Assembly: GCA_020073465.1 (NCBI GenBank)
Contig: JAIQFC010000019.1
Coordinates: 1 to 64,000 of the forward strand
Direction: 5' to 3'
Source: Terriglobia bacterium
GTDB lineage: Bacteria > Acidobacteriota > Terriglobia > Terriglobales > Acidobacteriaceae
DNA: 64,000 nucleotides
This document shows, in pieces, positions 8,872 to 16,325 of this stretch. The translations under genes were made by a program, and so were the position numbers. The notes under the pieces were generated by a model. The model ran no database searches. It was not told the origin of the DNA and saw only the letters and a program-made list of their open reading frames with translations. Numbering within the stretch: position 1 is the stretch's first letter; the number at the start of each line of letters is the position of its first letter.

Positions 8872-9820
8872 AGTTCTCTTGCGAAAAAGATTGTAAACCG
8901 GGGAGTGGGGTGTGGGGCGAGGGGGCGGTTAGCTCCCTCGCCCCACTCATCTCTGTAGAAGTTTGAGGCATGGTTGAGCACCGTAGCTGCTGTTCGAATG
9001 CAGCCGGGCTTTGATAGCCCAGAGCGGAATGCAGCCGCTGGTGGTTGTAGGTGATTTGGAAAAATGTCGTCAGATCAGTGCGCAGTGCGTCGAGATCGCG
9101 CCAGTCGTTGCCGCGCACTTGTTCCTGTTTGAGGGTTTTCATGAAAGACTCGGCTTTGGCGTTGTCGTAAGGATTGCCCACGCGGCTCATGCTCGGCTGC
9201 ACACCGTGATCGGCGAGCAGCGTGAGATAGTCGGCGCAGGCGTACTGGATGCCACGGTCAGAATGATGAATCAAACCCGGCGCGGGCTGTCGCTCGGCCA
9301 GTGCCATGCGCAAAGCTTCCACCGCCAAGCTCGCGCCCAGATGCCGCGCCAGTGCCCAACCGATCACTCGGCGGGAGTGCGCGTCCAGCAAAACGGCGAC
9401 GTAAACAAACTCCCCTTGCAACCGCACGTAGGTGATGTCGGCTACCCAGAGTTCATTGAGGTGGCGCGTCACCAAGCCGCGCGCCAGATTCGGCCATACT
9501 CGCCAGCCATGCTGCGAGTCCGTCGTGGCCGGCACAAAGCGGCGCGTGCGCAGACAAAGCAGATTGTCCTCGCGCATCAGGCGGAGTACTCGTTTGGCGT
9601 TAACCAAGTGTCCGCGCTGCCGCAGTTCCCACTGCACCCGCCGATAACCGTAGAATCGCTTCTCCACGATCACTTGCTGGATGGCGTCGCGCAGCGCCGT
9701 GTCCGCCTGCCGCGGCGCCGATGCTTCCCAGTTCCGGTAAAATCCTGCGCGGCTCACGCCGCTCAACTCGCACATTCGTTCTACGGTCAGGCCGCCTTGC
9801 CCGGCCCGCTCCGCGATCAA
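8864..9820 (-). CDS. IS3-type transposase OrfB (DDE integrase core)
   Basis: The 318-residue product has a short helical N-terminus (VERMCELSGVSRAGFYRNW), a HTH_21-like region (RRVQWELRQRGHLVNAKRVL) and an rve integrase core. The DDE residues are visible: Asp in WVADITYVRL, Asp in HHSDRGIQYAC and Glu in NPYDNAKAESFMKTLK. The first usable codon is TTG at 9820, lying inside the OrfA stop in the -1 frame, and there is no ATG. The natural product is therefore probably an OrfA-OrfB fusion made by -1 frameshifting; an AAAAG run lies about 25 bases before the OrfA stop, and the -1 frame is open from there. Confidence 0.88.
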   Translation of the reverse strand: MIAERAGQGGLTVERMCELSGVSRAGFYRNWEASAPRQADTALRDAIQQVIVEKRFYGYRRVQWELRQRGHLVNAKRVLRLMREDNLLCLRTRRFVPATTDSQHGWRVWPNLARGLVTRHLNELWVADITYVRLQGEFVYVAVLLDAHSRRVIGWALARHLGASLAVEALRMALAERQPAPGLIHHSDRGIQYACADYLTLLADHGVQPSMSRVGNPYDNAKAESFMKTLKQEQVRGNDWRDLDALRTDLTTFFQITYNHQRLHSALGYQSPAAFEQQLRCSTMPQTSTEMSGARELTAPSPHTPLPGLQSFSQENCP

Positions 9821-10197
9821 CGTGCAGATCGCTTCGCGTCCACTTTTATGCGCCGCAAGGCTTCGCCGAAAAAATCCAGCTCCAATTCCTGCTGCCCCAC
9901 TTTGCGTTCCAGCTCTGCGATCCGCTTCCGCGCCGCCAACAACTCTCCCCGTCCGGCCAGCGCTTCCGATCCCGTGGTCGCAACCGGCGCTTGCTTGCGC
10001 GGTCTCCCTCCCCGCCGATGCACCAGGCCGGCCTCACCCAACTCTGCGTAGCGGTCCTTCCACACATACAACCGCTTGCGCCGGATGCCAAGATTCTCTG
10101 CTACTGCCCTTACGCTTTCTCCTGCCAGCACCCGCCGCACCGCCGCTAGCTTCAACTCCGTTCCGTACTCTGGCTGATTCACTTGCTCTCGTGACAT
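9817..10197 (-). CDS. IS3-type transposase OrfA (helix-turn-helix)
   Basis: The 126-residue product has an N-terminal helix-turn-helix (ELKLAAVRRVLAGESVRAVA and LGIRRKRLYVWKDRY) that binds the element ends, a basic linker (RRGGRPRKQ), and a C-terminal leucine-zipper-like helix (ARKRIAELERKVGQQELELD) of the kind that dimerises IS3 OrfA. The reading frame ends 9 codons after an AAAAG slip site, overlapping OrfB by three bases. A GGAGAACGC block immediately upstream of the ATG at 10197 could serve as the ribosome-binding site. Confidence 0.85.
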   Translation of the reverse strand: MSREQVNQPEYGTELKLAAVRRVLAGESVRAVAENLGIRRKRLYVWKDRYAELGEAGLVHRRGGRPRKQAPVATTGSEALAGRGELLAARKRIAELERKVGQQELELDFFGEALRRIKVDAKRSAR

Positions 10198-10218
10198 GCG
10201 TTCTCCTTTTCGAGAACT

Positions 10219-10265
10219 GTCACCATTTTCTCTGTCTCAGTTTTGGGGTGCACTCCACGGGACGT
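10219..10265. repeat. Right inverted repeat of the IS element
   Basis: Partner of the left repeat at 8825-8871. Read inwards it gives ACGTCCCGTGGAGTGCACCC, then CAAAACTGAGACAGAGAAAA and a GACAGTTCTC block. Confidence 0.7.
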
Positions 10266-10271
10266 ACCCCA

Positions 10272-10699
10272 TTGTTCGCCTAATCTAACTAATCTCGGAG
10301 AACATTCTGTCCCGAGTTTTCCCGCAACTGATTCAGGAGCGCGCAGATTCACTTCCGTCCGCGGGAAGTCTTGACCTTTGAAAAAAAAGGCGGCCCGCAC
10401 TCCATACAAAGCGACATTTCCAATTCAATCACCGAAACCGGCCTGAAGAGTTGGCCTGTAAATCCCGATAAACGCGCTGCTGGTCGGGAGATCGTTGCCG
10501 TCCCGCAAAATCGGATTGTAGGAAGTTTCGCCAGATCGGTGCTGGGAAACGCGCTTATGTCTGCGAACGGAGCCGGTTGACCAGTTTCTCGGAAACTTCG
10601 ATCGTGGATGCTCGCAAGAGTTGCAGCCGAACCGCACAACGACTTGGACAACGAAAGCGCAAACCCCCGCAGGAAAACTAACGCCTCTAGCGAGCTGTC
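10272..10699. other. Intergenic region right of the IS element, no gene recognised
   Basis: Short overlapping frames on both strands occur (for example around 10371-10580 and 10425-10703) but none has a family-like sequence or a ribosome-binding site. A run of nine A bases lies at about 10380. I see no structure that explains the stretch. Confidence 0.4.
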
Positions 10700-10945
10700 T
10701 CAACTAAAGAGTTTCAACTCGCGAATCGCGTCCCCAGCGCCGCTGAGGTTGGCGAGCCGCATCTCGGAATACTTGCGAGATAGAATCACATCTGGCGCGC
10801 CAGCGCGGAGAGCCGCCAGGACTGCTTCCCTAACGCTTTGCGACGTACACTTGCTGTTATTGGGCTCGGTCGGGATGTCGATATCAATGCCCGGCCAGAT
10901 CAGGGTCCTCGTGCCAGCAACACCCGCGAGTCGGGGGAGCCACGG
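10700..10945 (-). pseudogene. C-terminal fragment of an uncharacterised, possibly glycosidase-like protein
   Basis: A minus-strand frame ending at a stop at 10700-10702 reads TRTLIWPGIDIDIPTEPNNS, then a helix VREAVLAALRAGAPDVILSR followed by KYSEMRLANLSGAGDAIREL. The pattern (a strand ending Asp-Ile-Asp-Ile-Pro, a helix, then Gly-Ala-x-x-Val-Ile-Leu-Ser-Arg-Lys-Tyr) looks like the last strand and helix of a TIM barrel. I recall similar C-termini in acidobacterial proteins annotated as glycosidase-like, without certain function. No start or N-terminal part is found upstream, where the chrA fragment begins on the other strand. It is a broken gene. Confidence 0.5.
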
Positions 10946-10951
10946 CGGGCA

Positions 10952-11224
10952 GCCTTGGGAAGTTTTCTTCCTGTCTATCTGGTTGCTTCCTACAAACGCT
11001 GGGCGAAGAACCCGCAGTTGAACGCGTTCGTGCGAGGCGTCACCGCAGCGGCCACAGGCGCGATTGCGGGTGCGGTCGTGGTGCTCGCCCGGCGTTCGGT
11101 TTACGATCTACCTACCATTGTGATCTGCTTGCTGAGTGTTGCGGTACTGTTTCGCTGGAAGGTTCCTGAGCCGGTCCTCATAGCCGGCGCGGCAGTAGCG
11201 GGGCTGGCGCTGCGGCATGGGTGA
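10952..11224 (+). pseudogene. chrA: C-terminal fragment of a ChrA chromate transporter
   Basis: The plus-strand frame ending at the TGA 11222-11224 gives GSFLPVYLVASYKRWAKNPQ, then AFVRGVTAAATGAIAGAVVV and two further hydrophobic segments ending LIAGAAVAGLALRHG. The Gly-Val-Thr-Ala-Ala-Ala-Thr-Gly-Ala-Ile-Ala-Gly motif is diagnostic of the second half of ChrA (chromate ion transporter). Only about 90 of the expected 400 residues remain; upstream sequence in this frame (from 10838) is not ChrA-like and belongs to the opposite-strand fragment. Non-functional. Confidence 0.7.
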
Positions 11225-11259
11225 AACTTGTGCGAGATTCTCTGCGATGGAGGAAAGAA

Positions 11260-12291
11260 TTGAGAAGAGTGTGTGGTGCTGGTCTCGTTCCGGTAGTGAT
11301 TGTGGCAGTCGCCATCCAAGCATGGGGTCAGAAGGATTCGAGTCCAGCGAGCGCAGCTCCGCTCGTCTTGACCGGAGCGATCCCTTTACCGAATGTGAAA
11401 GGACGCATCGATCATTTTGGTCTCGATCCCACGCACAACAGGCTTTTTGTTTCGGCGCTTGGAAATAATACGGAAGAGATTATTGCCATCGGTGCCCAGA
11501 CTGTAATTCACACCATTTCTGGGGTGCGGTCCCCGCAGGGTGTGGTGTACTCGCCGGAGACGAACAAGCTATTTGTAGGGAGCGATGAGGGCAAGCTCTA
11601 CGTCTACGATGGGACCACCTTCGAACTGGCCACATCCATCGACTTTGGGGATGACGTGGATAACCTTCGTTATGATGCGGCGGAGAAGCGAGTTTACGTT
11701 GGCTACGGGGATGAAAAGACGGGTGCAATCGGTATGGTCGATGCCGCAACCAATAAGAGACTCGAAGAGGAATTCAAACTGGGAGCGCATCCGGAATCTT
11801 TCCAGTTGGCAGGTTCCAGCCCCAACATATACGTGAACCTGCCGGACTTGAAGCAGATTGCCGTAGTCAATCGCACCACGCATTCGATCATCCGCTGGCC
11901 AGTAACCTTCGAGAGCAATTTTCCAATGGCATTGGACGAGCCGAATCACCGGCTTTTCGTTGCCACACGGACGCCGCCTCGATTGGCTGTGTTCGACACA
12001 AACTCCGGCCGCTTGATTGCTGCGCTTCCGACTGTCCAAGATGCAGACGACCTGTATTACGACTCTGCCCGCAAACGCTTGTACATCCCCGGTGGCGAAG
12101 GATACATCAGTGTATTCCGGCAGGACGATGCTGACCACTACCAGCCTCTCGCCAAAGTCCATTCTGCCGTAGGAGCGCGCACTGCGGGGTACTTCGGAAA
12201 GGGCAGAAAAGGATTTGACCGTTTCTACCTGGCTGTTCCGGCTCGCGCTGACCACGGCGCCGAAGTGTGGATCTATACGGTACAGGACTAG
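11260..12291 (+). CDS. Secreted YncE-like beta-propeller protein
   Basis: About 343 residues with an N-terminal signal peptide (GLVPVVIVAVAIQAWGQ) and a series of propeller blades recognisable as repeats of the form DPTHNRLFVSALGNN, YSPETNKLFVGSDEGKLYV, DAAEKRVYVGYGDEKTGAIG and DSARKRLYIPGGEGYISVF. Such YVTN/YncE proteins are periplasmic binding or scaffolding proteins of unknown ligand. I favour the TTG at 11260 because GGAGG lies six bases before its AAAGAA spacer; the same frame also opens at a GTG at 11221, which overlaps the chrA fragment and lacks a ribosome-binding site. Confidence 0.78.
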   Translation: MRRVCGAGLVPVVIVAVAIQAWGQKDSSPASAAPLVLTGAIPLPNVKGRIDHFGLDPTHNRLFVSALGNNTEEIIAIGAQTVIHTISGVRSPQGVVYSPETNKLFVGSDEGKLYVYDGTTFELATSIDFGDDVDNLRYDAAEKRVYVGYGDEKTGAIGMVDAATNKRLEEEFKLGAHPESFQLAGSSPNIYVNLPDLKQIAVVNRTTHSIIRWPVTFESNFPMALDEPNHRLFVATRTPPRLAVFDTNSGRLIAALPTVQDADDLYYDSARKRLYIPGGEGYISVFRQDDADHYQPLAKVHSAVGARTAGYFGKGRKGFDRFYLAVPARADHGAEVWIYTVQD

Positions 12292-12382
12292 GGCGAAGGA
12301 GCGGCAGCCTCGAGGCTCACTGTGCTCAACTCGGGTCGGTGACCCGGAGGCAGGATGGGCCCACGGGACAGTTCTGGTGCCC

Positions 12383-12396
12383 GTGACATAAGTCAT
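12383..12396 (+). promoter_or_regulatory. Crp/Fnr-type operator, class II position
   Basis: The sequence GTGACATAAGTCAT is a near-perfect palindrome with TGAC/GTCA arms and a four-base spacer, like FNR/FixK/DNR boxes. Its centre (12389.5) is exactly 41.5 bases upstream of a start point predicted from a weak -10 hexamer TACGCT at 12419-12424. This is the classical activating position, ahead of the NnrS-like gene and near a Crp/Fnr regulator gene. Confidence 0.5.
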
Positions 12397-12451
12397 CGTC
12401 TCAGCCCGGTGTGGGCCTTACGCTGACATTGCCGTCAAAGGGGGCCGAGGC

Positions 12452-14002
12452 ATGGGCGAGATTACGGGAAACACAAGCGTAGCCGAGATTCTGAGACGTT
12501 GCCCTAACGCACGACGCATCTTTGATCGCCACGGACTTCGAGGTTGTGGCGGCGGAAGCGGACCTGGCGAATCTCTCTCTTTCTTTGCCGCGGTGCATCA
12601 GGCGAACTTGGAAGAATTACTCGAGGACATCAAGGCGGAACTCAAGAGCCCGACGCAGCAGCCCAATGCCTACAAAGAAACGCTGCAGGACTACATCTAC
12701 CGTCGTTTTTTCAAAGCCGGCGTGCTGGTCGTCTTGAGTGTCGGTTGTCTGTGGGGTGCGATCAATCTATTGCAGATTGCTCTGGGCAAGAGTTTCCTCC
12801 AGTTGCGATTATTGCCCTCGATTCACGCCCACGCCCACGCTATGGTCTTCGGCTGGGTTGGCATGTTTGTGATGGGGTTTGCTTACCAATCGTTTCCCCG
12901 GTTCAAGAACACCACGCTCTGGCGCCCGGATCTGGCCAACCTAAGCTTCTACCTCCTGACGTTTGGGATCGTGACGGGCATGGGTGCGGATATGCTCTTG
13001 CCCTCCTTTGCCTCGTTAGTGCTGGGAGGCCTGTCGGGTGGCGTCGAGATCGTCTCAGTGGCGCTGTTCCTGCTCGTGCTGTATCGAACGGCCCGGCAGT
13101 CGCTCGAACCACGTAATCCCTATGAGAAGTTCGTCGCCAGCTCATTCGTGTGGTTCCTGTTGGGTACCATCCTGAATGCCGTCTTCTTCTTTGCCAAGGC
13201 TACGGCACATTCAGAGAGTGATCTAATCATGCGCATTGCGCTGATTGACGGACCGCTGCGCGACATCCAACTTCTGGGCTTCGCTGCGCTGATCATCGCC
13301 GGTGTTAGCCAGCGCTTTGTGCCGCAAGTGTACGGGCTGGAACGGCCGGGCCGTGACCGATTGGCCCTTATTTTCTGGCTGATGAATGGAAGCCTGGTTT
13401 TGAACATGGTCAGCTACGTCCTGCTGTTGACAACTCGGAACCTATACTTCGCGATCAGCCTCGAACTGGCCTACCTGCTGATGCCAGTCTGGGCTCTTCT
13501 CCTGGCACTCCAGATTGGCGTATTCGGAAAGCCGGCGCAGACGGATCGCACTTTCAAGTTCATCCGTGCAGCTTACGTCTGGCTCCTGATCTCGTGCGCC
13601 ATGATGCCCCTGCTCCCGGTGTATGGACTGCTGACTCATCAGGTCTTCGCTCACACCTATATGGGTTCGCACCGGCACGCATTTACGGTTGGGTTTATCA
13701 GCATGATGATCCTTGGAGTTTCGTCCCGGATCGTGCCGATTCTTGCAGGTATTGACTCCAGGCAGATGAATTCTCTTTGGCTGCCATTCGTTCTTTTCAA
13801 CTTTGGCTGCACGGGCCGGGTTGTATTGCAGGTCCTAACCGATTTCGTGCTACGCGTAGCGTATCCCTTGGTTGGGCTCACCGGGTTTATCGAATTCGCT
13901 GCCCTGTTGTGGTGGGGAGTGGAGTTGTGGCGCACCATGAACGCAGCCCAGACGAGTCGCGCGAAGCTGCTGAGCATGCCCTTCCCACTTGCTGCGCGGT
14001 AG
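12452..14002 (+). CDS. NnrS/CcoN-like membrane protein with N-terminal ScdA_N (DUF542-like) domain
   Basis: Residues 1-65 form a small helical domain (VAEILRRCPNARRIFDRHGL followed by RGCGGG) like the ScdA_N/DUF1858 domains of iron-sulfur repair proteins, with paired Cys. After a soluble linker there are about twelve membrane helices with haem-copper features: SIHAHAHAMVFGWVGMF in helix two and SHRHAFTVGFISMMILGVSS later, which match NnrS-type proteins induced by nitric oxide. It lacks the full set of His ligands I would expect for a proton-pumping oxidase. It is probably involved in NO resistance or sensing. A Crp/Fnr-type box lies upstream and the regulator gene follows 57 bases downstream on the same strand. 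Confidence 0.75.
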   Translation: MGEITGNTSVAEILRRCPNARRIFDRHGLRGCGGGSGPGESLSFFAAVHQANLEELLEDIKAELKSPTQQPNAYKETLQDYIYRRFFKAGVLVVLSVGCLWGAINLLQIALGKSFLQLRLLPSIHAHAHAMVFGWVGMFVMGFAYQSFPRFKNTTLWRPDLANLSFYLLTFGIVTGMGADMLLPSFASLVLGGLSGGVEIVSVALFLLVLYRTARQSLEPRNPYEKFVASSFVWFLLGTILNAVFFFAKATAHSESDLIMRIALIDGPLRDIQLLGFAALIIAGVSQRFVPQVYGLERPGRDRLALIFWLMNGSLVLNMVSYVLLLTTRNLYFAISLELAYLLMPVWALLLALQIGVFGKPAQTDRTFKFIRAAYVWLLISCAMMPLLPVYGLLTHQVFAHTYMGSHRHAFTVGFISMMILGVSSRIVPILAGIDSRQMNSLWLPFVLFNFGCTGRVVLQVLTDFVLRVAYPLVGLTGFIEFAALLWWGVELWRTMNAAQTSRAKLLSMPFPLAAR

Positions 14003-14046
14003 GCGGTTGGATGCAGTCCTTTCGCGGTTCGGGCGCAGCGGTCCGG

Positions 14047-14052
14047 TACAAT
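14047..14052 (+). promoter_or_regulatory. Candidate -10 element for a leaderless transcript
   Basis: TACAAT ends seven bases before the GTG start of the Crp/Fnr gene, which would put the transcription start at or next to the start codon. No good -35 hexamer is seen. Confidence 0.4.
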
Positions 14053-14059
14053 AGCCACC

Positions 14060-14764
14060 GTGCCGGAATCGAAAGTGACATCTGGGCAGACGCTCGCAAG
14101 GGCGCCGATTTTCTCTGGGCTGACGGAAGGCGAGTTGGCCTTTCTGACGCAGCGCGCGGTTCCACGCCGCTACACAGCGGGTGAAATCGTATTCGCGGAA
14201 GGTGAGCCCTGCTCCGGGCTCTATGTAGTTGAGTCTGGCCACGTCCGCATCTTCAAGAGCTCGGCCAACGGCCGGGAACAGGTGTTGAGTATTGATGGTC
14301 CCGGCAGTTCAATCGCCGAACTCCCCGTGTTCGATGGGGGAAACTATCCAGCGTCGGTCGCCGTGGTTGACGATGCGACTCTGCTCTTCGTCAGCAAGCA
14401 GGATTTTCAAGCCCTGTGTCTGGCGCATCCCCAGGTTGCTCTCAAGGTTCTACGGGTAGTCGGAGCGCGCCTCCGGCGCCTGGTTGGAATCATCGAAGAA
14501 CTTTCCTTTACCACGGTTCGGCACCGTCTCGCCTCATTCCTGCTCCGCCTGGCCCAGAAGGAAGGCAAGCGTACGAGTGAAGGTGTGGAAATCACCCTCC
14601 CGGTCAGCAACCAGGAACTGGCGTCACAGATCGGCACGGTGCGCGAACTTGTCTCCCGCAATCTTTCCCGGCTCCAGGCAGAAGGGATGCTGAAAATGGA
14701 TGGACGAAGCTTGATCATCCGCGACCTAAAAGCTCTCGAAGCCGAACTGCAGTCTGCAGAGTAG
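14060..14764 (+). CDS. Crp/Fnr-family transcriptional regulator
   Basis: 234 residues: a cyclic-nucleotide-type sensor domain (about 15-130; APIFSGLTEGELAFLTQRAV, GLYVVESGHVRIFKSSANGR, GPGSSIAELPVFDGGNYPAS) and a C-terminal winged helix (about 165-225; QELASQIGTVRELVSRNLSR). It has no N-terminal cysteine cluster, so it is not an O2-sensing FNR; the DNR/NNR type (haem- and NO-responsive) is more likely. Start is GTG; a TACAAT seven bases upstream suggests a leaderless mRNA. Its location behind the NnrS-like gene and the operator-like palindrome upstream make that gene a probable target. Confidence 0.88.
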   Translation: MPESKVTSGQTLARAPIFSGLTEGELAFLTQRAVPRRYTAGEIVFAEGEPCSGLYVVESGHVRIFKSSANGREQVLSIDGPGSSIAELPVFDGGNYPASVAVVDDATLLFVSKQDFQALCLAHPQVALKVLRVVGARLRRLVGIIEELSFTTVRHRLASFLLRLAQKEGKRTSEGVEITLPVSNQELASQIGTVRELVSRNLSRLQAEGMLKMDGRSLIIRDLKALEAELQSAE

Positions 14765-14921
14765 CTCGCTGGGCACCGTTCTTCTACGCTTACACCTTCT
14801 GCAGATTCACGGGATATTCCAAGGCACATGGAAAAGGCGGGATTCGGTGTGGAAACGTTCCTAGGAACAAACGCACCCGGTGCTCTAGGGATATCCCACT
14901 AAGTCTTTGCTTGATCAGGAA

Positions 14922-16193
14922 CTACTGAGACTTCCCGGGGTTCTTGCTCAGCTGGTCAGCCTGCTGCTGCTCGTGTGTTGCCTGGGCCTTGCGGCCGGTG
15001 AGGGTATAGATCTCGGCCATGCGGAGGTGTGGTTCGGGATCATTGGGGCGAAGTTTTGCGGCCTCCTGGAGATAGCGAAGTGAATCGGGATATTCCCGCT
15101 GACTTTGGCTTTTTCGGGCTAGTCCCAGCGTCATGCCATACAGCAGAGTTTCGGTTTGTGAGTCCTGCGGATTGAGTCCGTGCGCGTGGCGCAGCGTCTC
15201 GTAAGCGGGAACGTCTTCACCAAGTTTCAGCAGGACGGCGCCGTAGAGGGCATTGAGCTGAAACAAGTCCGGCCATCGCTGAAGAGCGTTGGCGAGCGGG
15301 GAGCGCGCGTTCTCGAACTGGTTCAGCTGATAGTAGACGAGCGCCAGATTGTATTGCATTTGCGGGGATTGCGGAGCCAACTCGGCGGCGCGGCGCAGGG
15401 GCTTCAAAGCCCATTCCAACTCGCCGTGCTGACCGTAGATCGTGCCCAGGGCTGTCAGCGTCTCTGCACTTTCGGGGTCATACAGTTGCTCGCAAACGGT
15501 ACGTGCCTCGTCATGAGGGCTCTTCTCCAGCTTTTGCGCGCATTCCAGTTTTAGCTGGCTTTCATTGGCGTCGCGACGGCGGAGCTCCGCCGACAGGGCC
15601 AACGCCTTTTCTGCTTCCGAGGGACGTTCCTGCTTGCGGTACACGAGACCCAACTGGTAAGGAACACGAGAGTCGCGCGGAGTGAGCCGGGCGGCCTCTC
15701 GCAGCCACTTTTCGGCGGAGGCAAGGTCGTCCTGCCTGAAGTAAGCGAATCCCAGGTAGTAAGCAGTGTCTGGAAAGGGCGGCTTGGCGGCGGCCTTGCT
15801 CAGGTTCTCGACGGCAGACTCGAAGTTGCGGTCTTCCAAATCCAGTCTGCCCAGGTAATACAAGACGTTGGGATGGTCACCGGTTTCCTTCCGGACAGCT
15901 TCGAACTCCTGGCGCGCCGCGGTGGAGTTGTGCATCTCGAAGAGCGCAACGGCCAAGGGAAACCGCGCTTTAAGGACCAGCTTGGGATCAAGACTCAATG
16001 CAGCCTGAAATTCTTTGGCAGCGGCAGCATAATTGTCCTGCTTCAGCGCATCGTAGCCTTTGCCGAGATGCAGGTCCGCTGAGTCGGGGGAAGTGGACTT
16101 TTCCTGGCAGCTCATCCGCCCGGGCAAGACGGCGACCATTGCCGCGACCCCGATCAGCGTCATGATCGACAAACGAGTGTTGGAAATCTTCAT
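14922..16193 (-). CDS. Secreted TPR-repeat protein
   Basis: A 423-residue protein with a signal peptide (SIMTLIGVAAMVAVLPG; a Cys after RMS could be a lipidation site) and tandem tetratricopeptide repeats across most of the chain (for example YDALKQDNYAAAAKEFQAAL, AYYLGFAYFRQDDLASAEKW, QYNLALVYYQLNQFENARSP). The C-terminus (RKAQATHEQQQADQLSKNPG) is charged. TPRs mediate protein-protein contact; the partner is unknown. It is divergent from the CRTAC1-redoxin-TPR gene over about 130 bases, suggesting the two are used together. A TATAAT lies about 34 bases before the ATG. Confidence 0.85.
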   Translation of the reverse strand: MKISNTRLSIMTLIGVAAMVAVLPGRMSCQEKSTSPDSADLHLGKGYDALKQDNYAAAAKEFQAALSLDPKLVLKARFPLAVALFEMHNSTAARQEFEAVRKETGDHPNVLYYLGRLDLEDRNFESAVENLSKAAAKPPFPDTAYYLGFAYFRQDDLASAEKWLREAARLTPRDSRVPYQLGLVYRKQERPSEAEKALALSAELRRRDANESQLKLECAQKLEKSPHDEARTVCEQLYDPESAETLTALGTIYGQHGELEWALKPLRRAAELAPQSPQMQYNLALVYYQLNQFENARSPLANALQRWPDLFQLNALYGAVLLKLGEDVPAYETLRHAHGLNPQDSQTETLLYGMTLGLARKSQSQREYPDSLRYLQEAAKLRPNDPEPHLRMAEIYTLTGRKAQATHEQQQADQLSKNPGKSQ

Positions 16194-16226
16194 GGTTGAC
16201 GACGCGGCGTTGGCGTGCGACAGATC

Positions 16227-16232
16227 ATTATA
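16227..16232 (-). promoter_or_regulatory. -10 hexamer for the TPR gene
   Basis: The minus strand reads TATAAT here, predicting a start about 27 bases before the ATG at 16193. No convincing -35 is seen at the usual distance. Confidence 0.45.
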
Positions 16233-16325
16233 GACAGCGCCCGCCAGCCTTGACGGACCACGCCGTGGCTGCTAGATTGCGGCTCCACACGTGAATCTCC
16301 AGGGGACATCGCTCTGAGCCGGACC

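Larger units (their letters stand above)
8819..10271 (-). mobile_element. IS3-family insertion sequence
   Basis: Two transposase frames on the minus strand lie between long imperfect inverted repeats. The left end reads TGGGGAACGTCCCGTGAAGT from 8819, and the right end, read inwards on the other strand from 10271, gives TGGGGTACGTCCCGTGGAGT. Both continue with GCACCC and, further in, GAGACA and GACAGTTCTC. Classical IS3 ends would be the inner TGRAGTGCACCC. No direct target duplication is visible at either boundary, so the exact tips are uncertain. Both frames look intact and the DDE residues are present, so the copy may be active. Confidence 0.8.

Noticed and set aside
9011..10051. 346-codon plus-strand frame across the IS element
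   Set aside because: Antisense to the transposase frames, which carry the DDE motif and helix-turn-helix.
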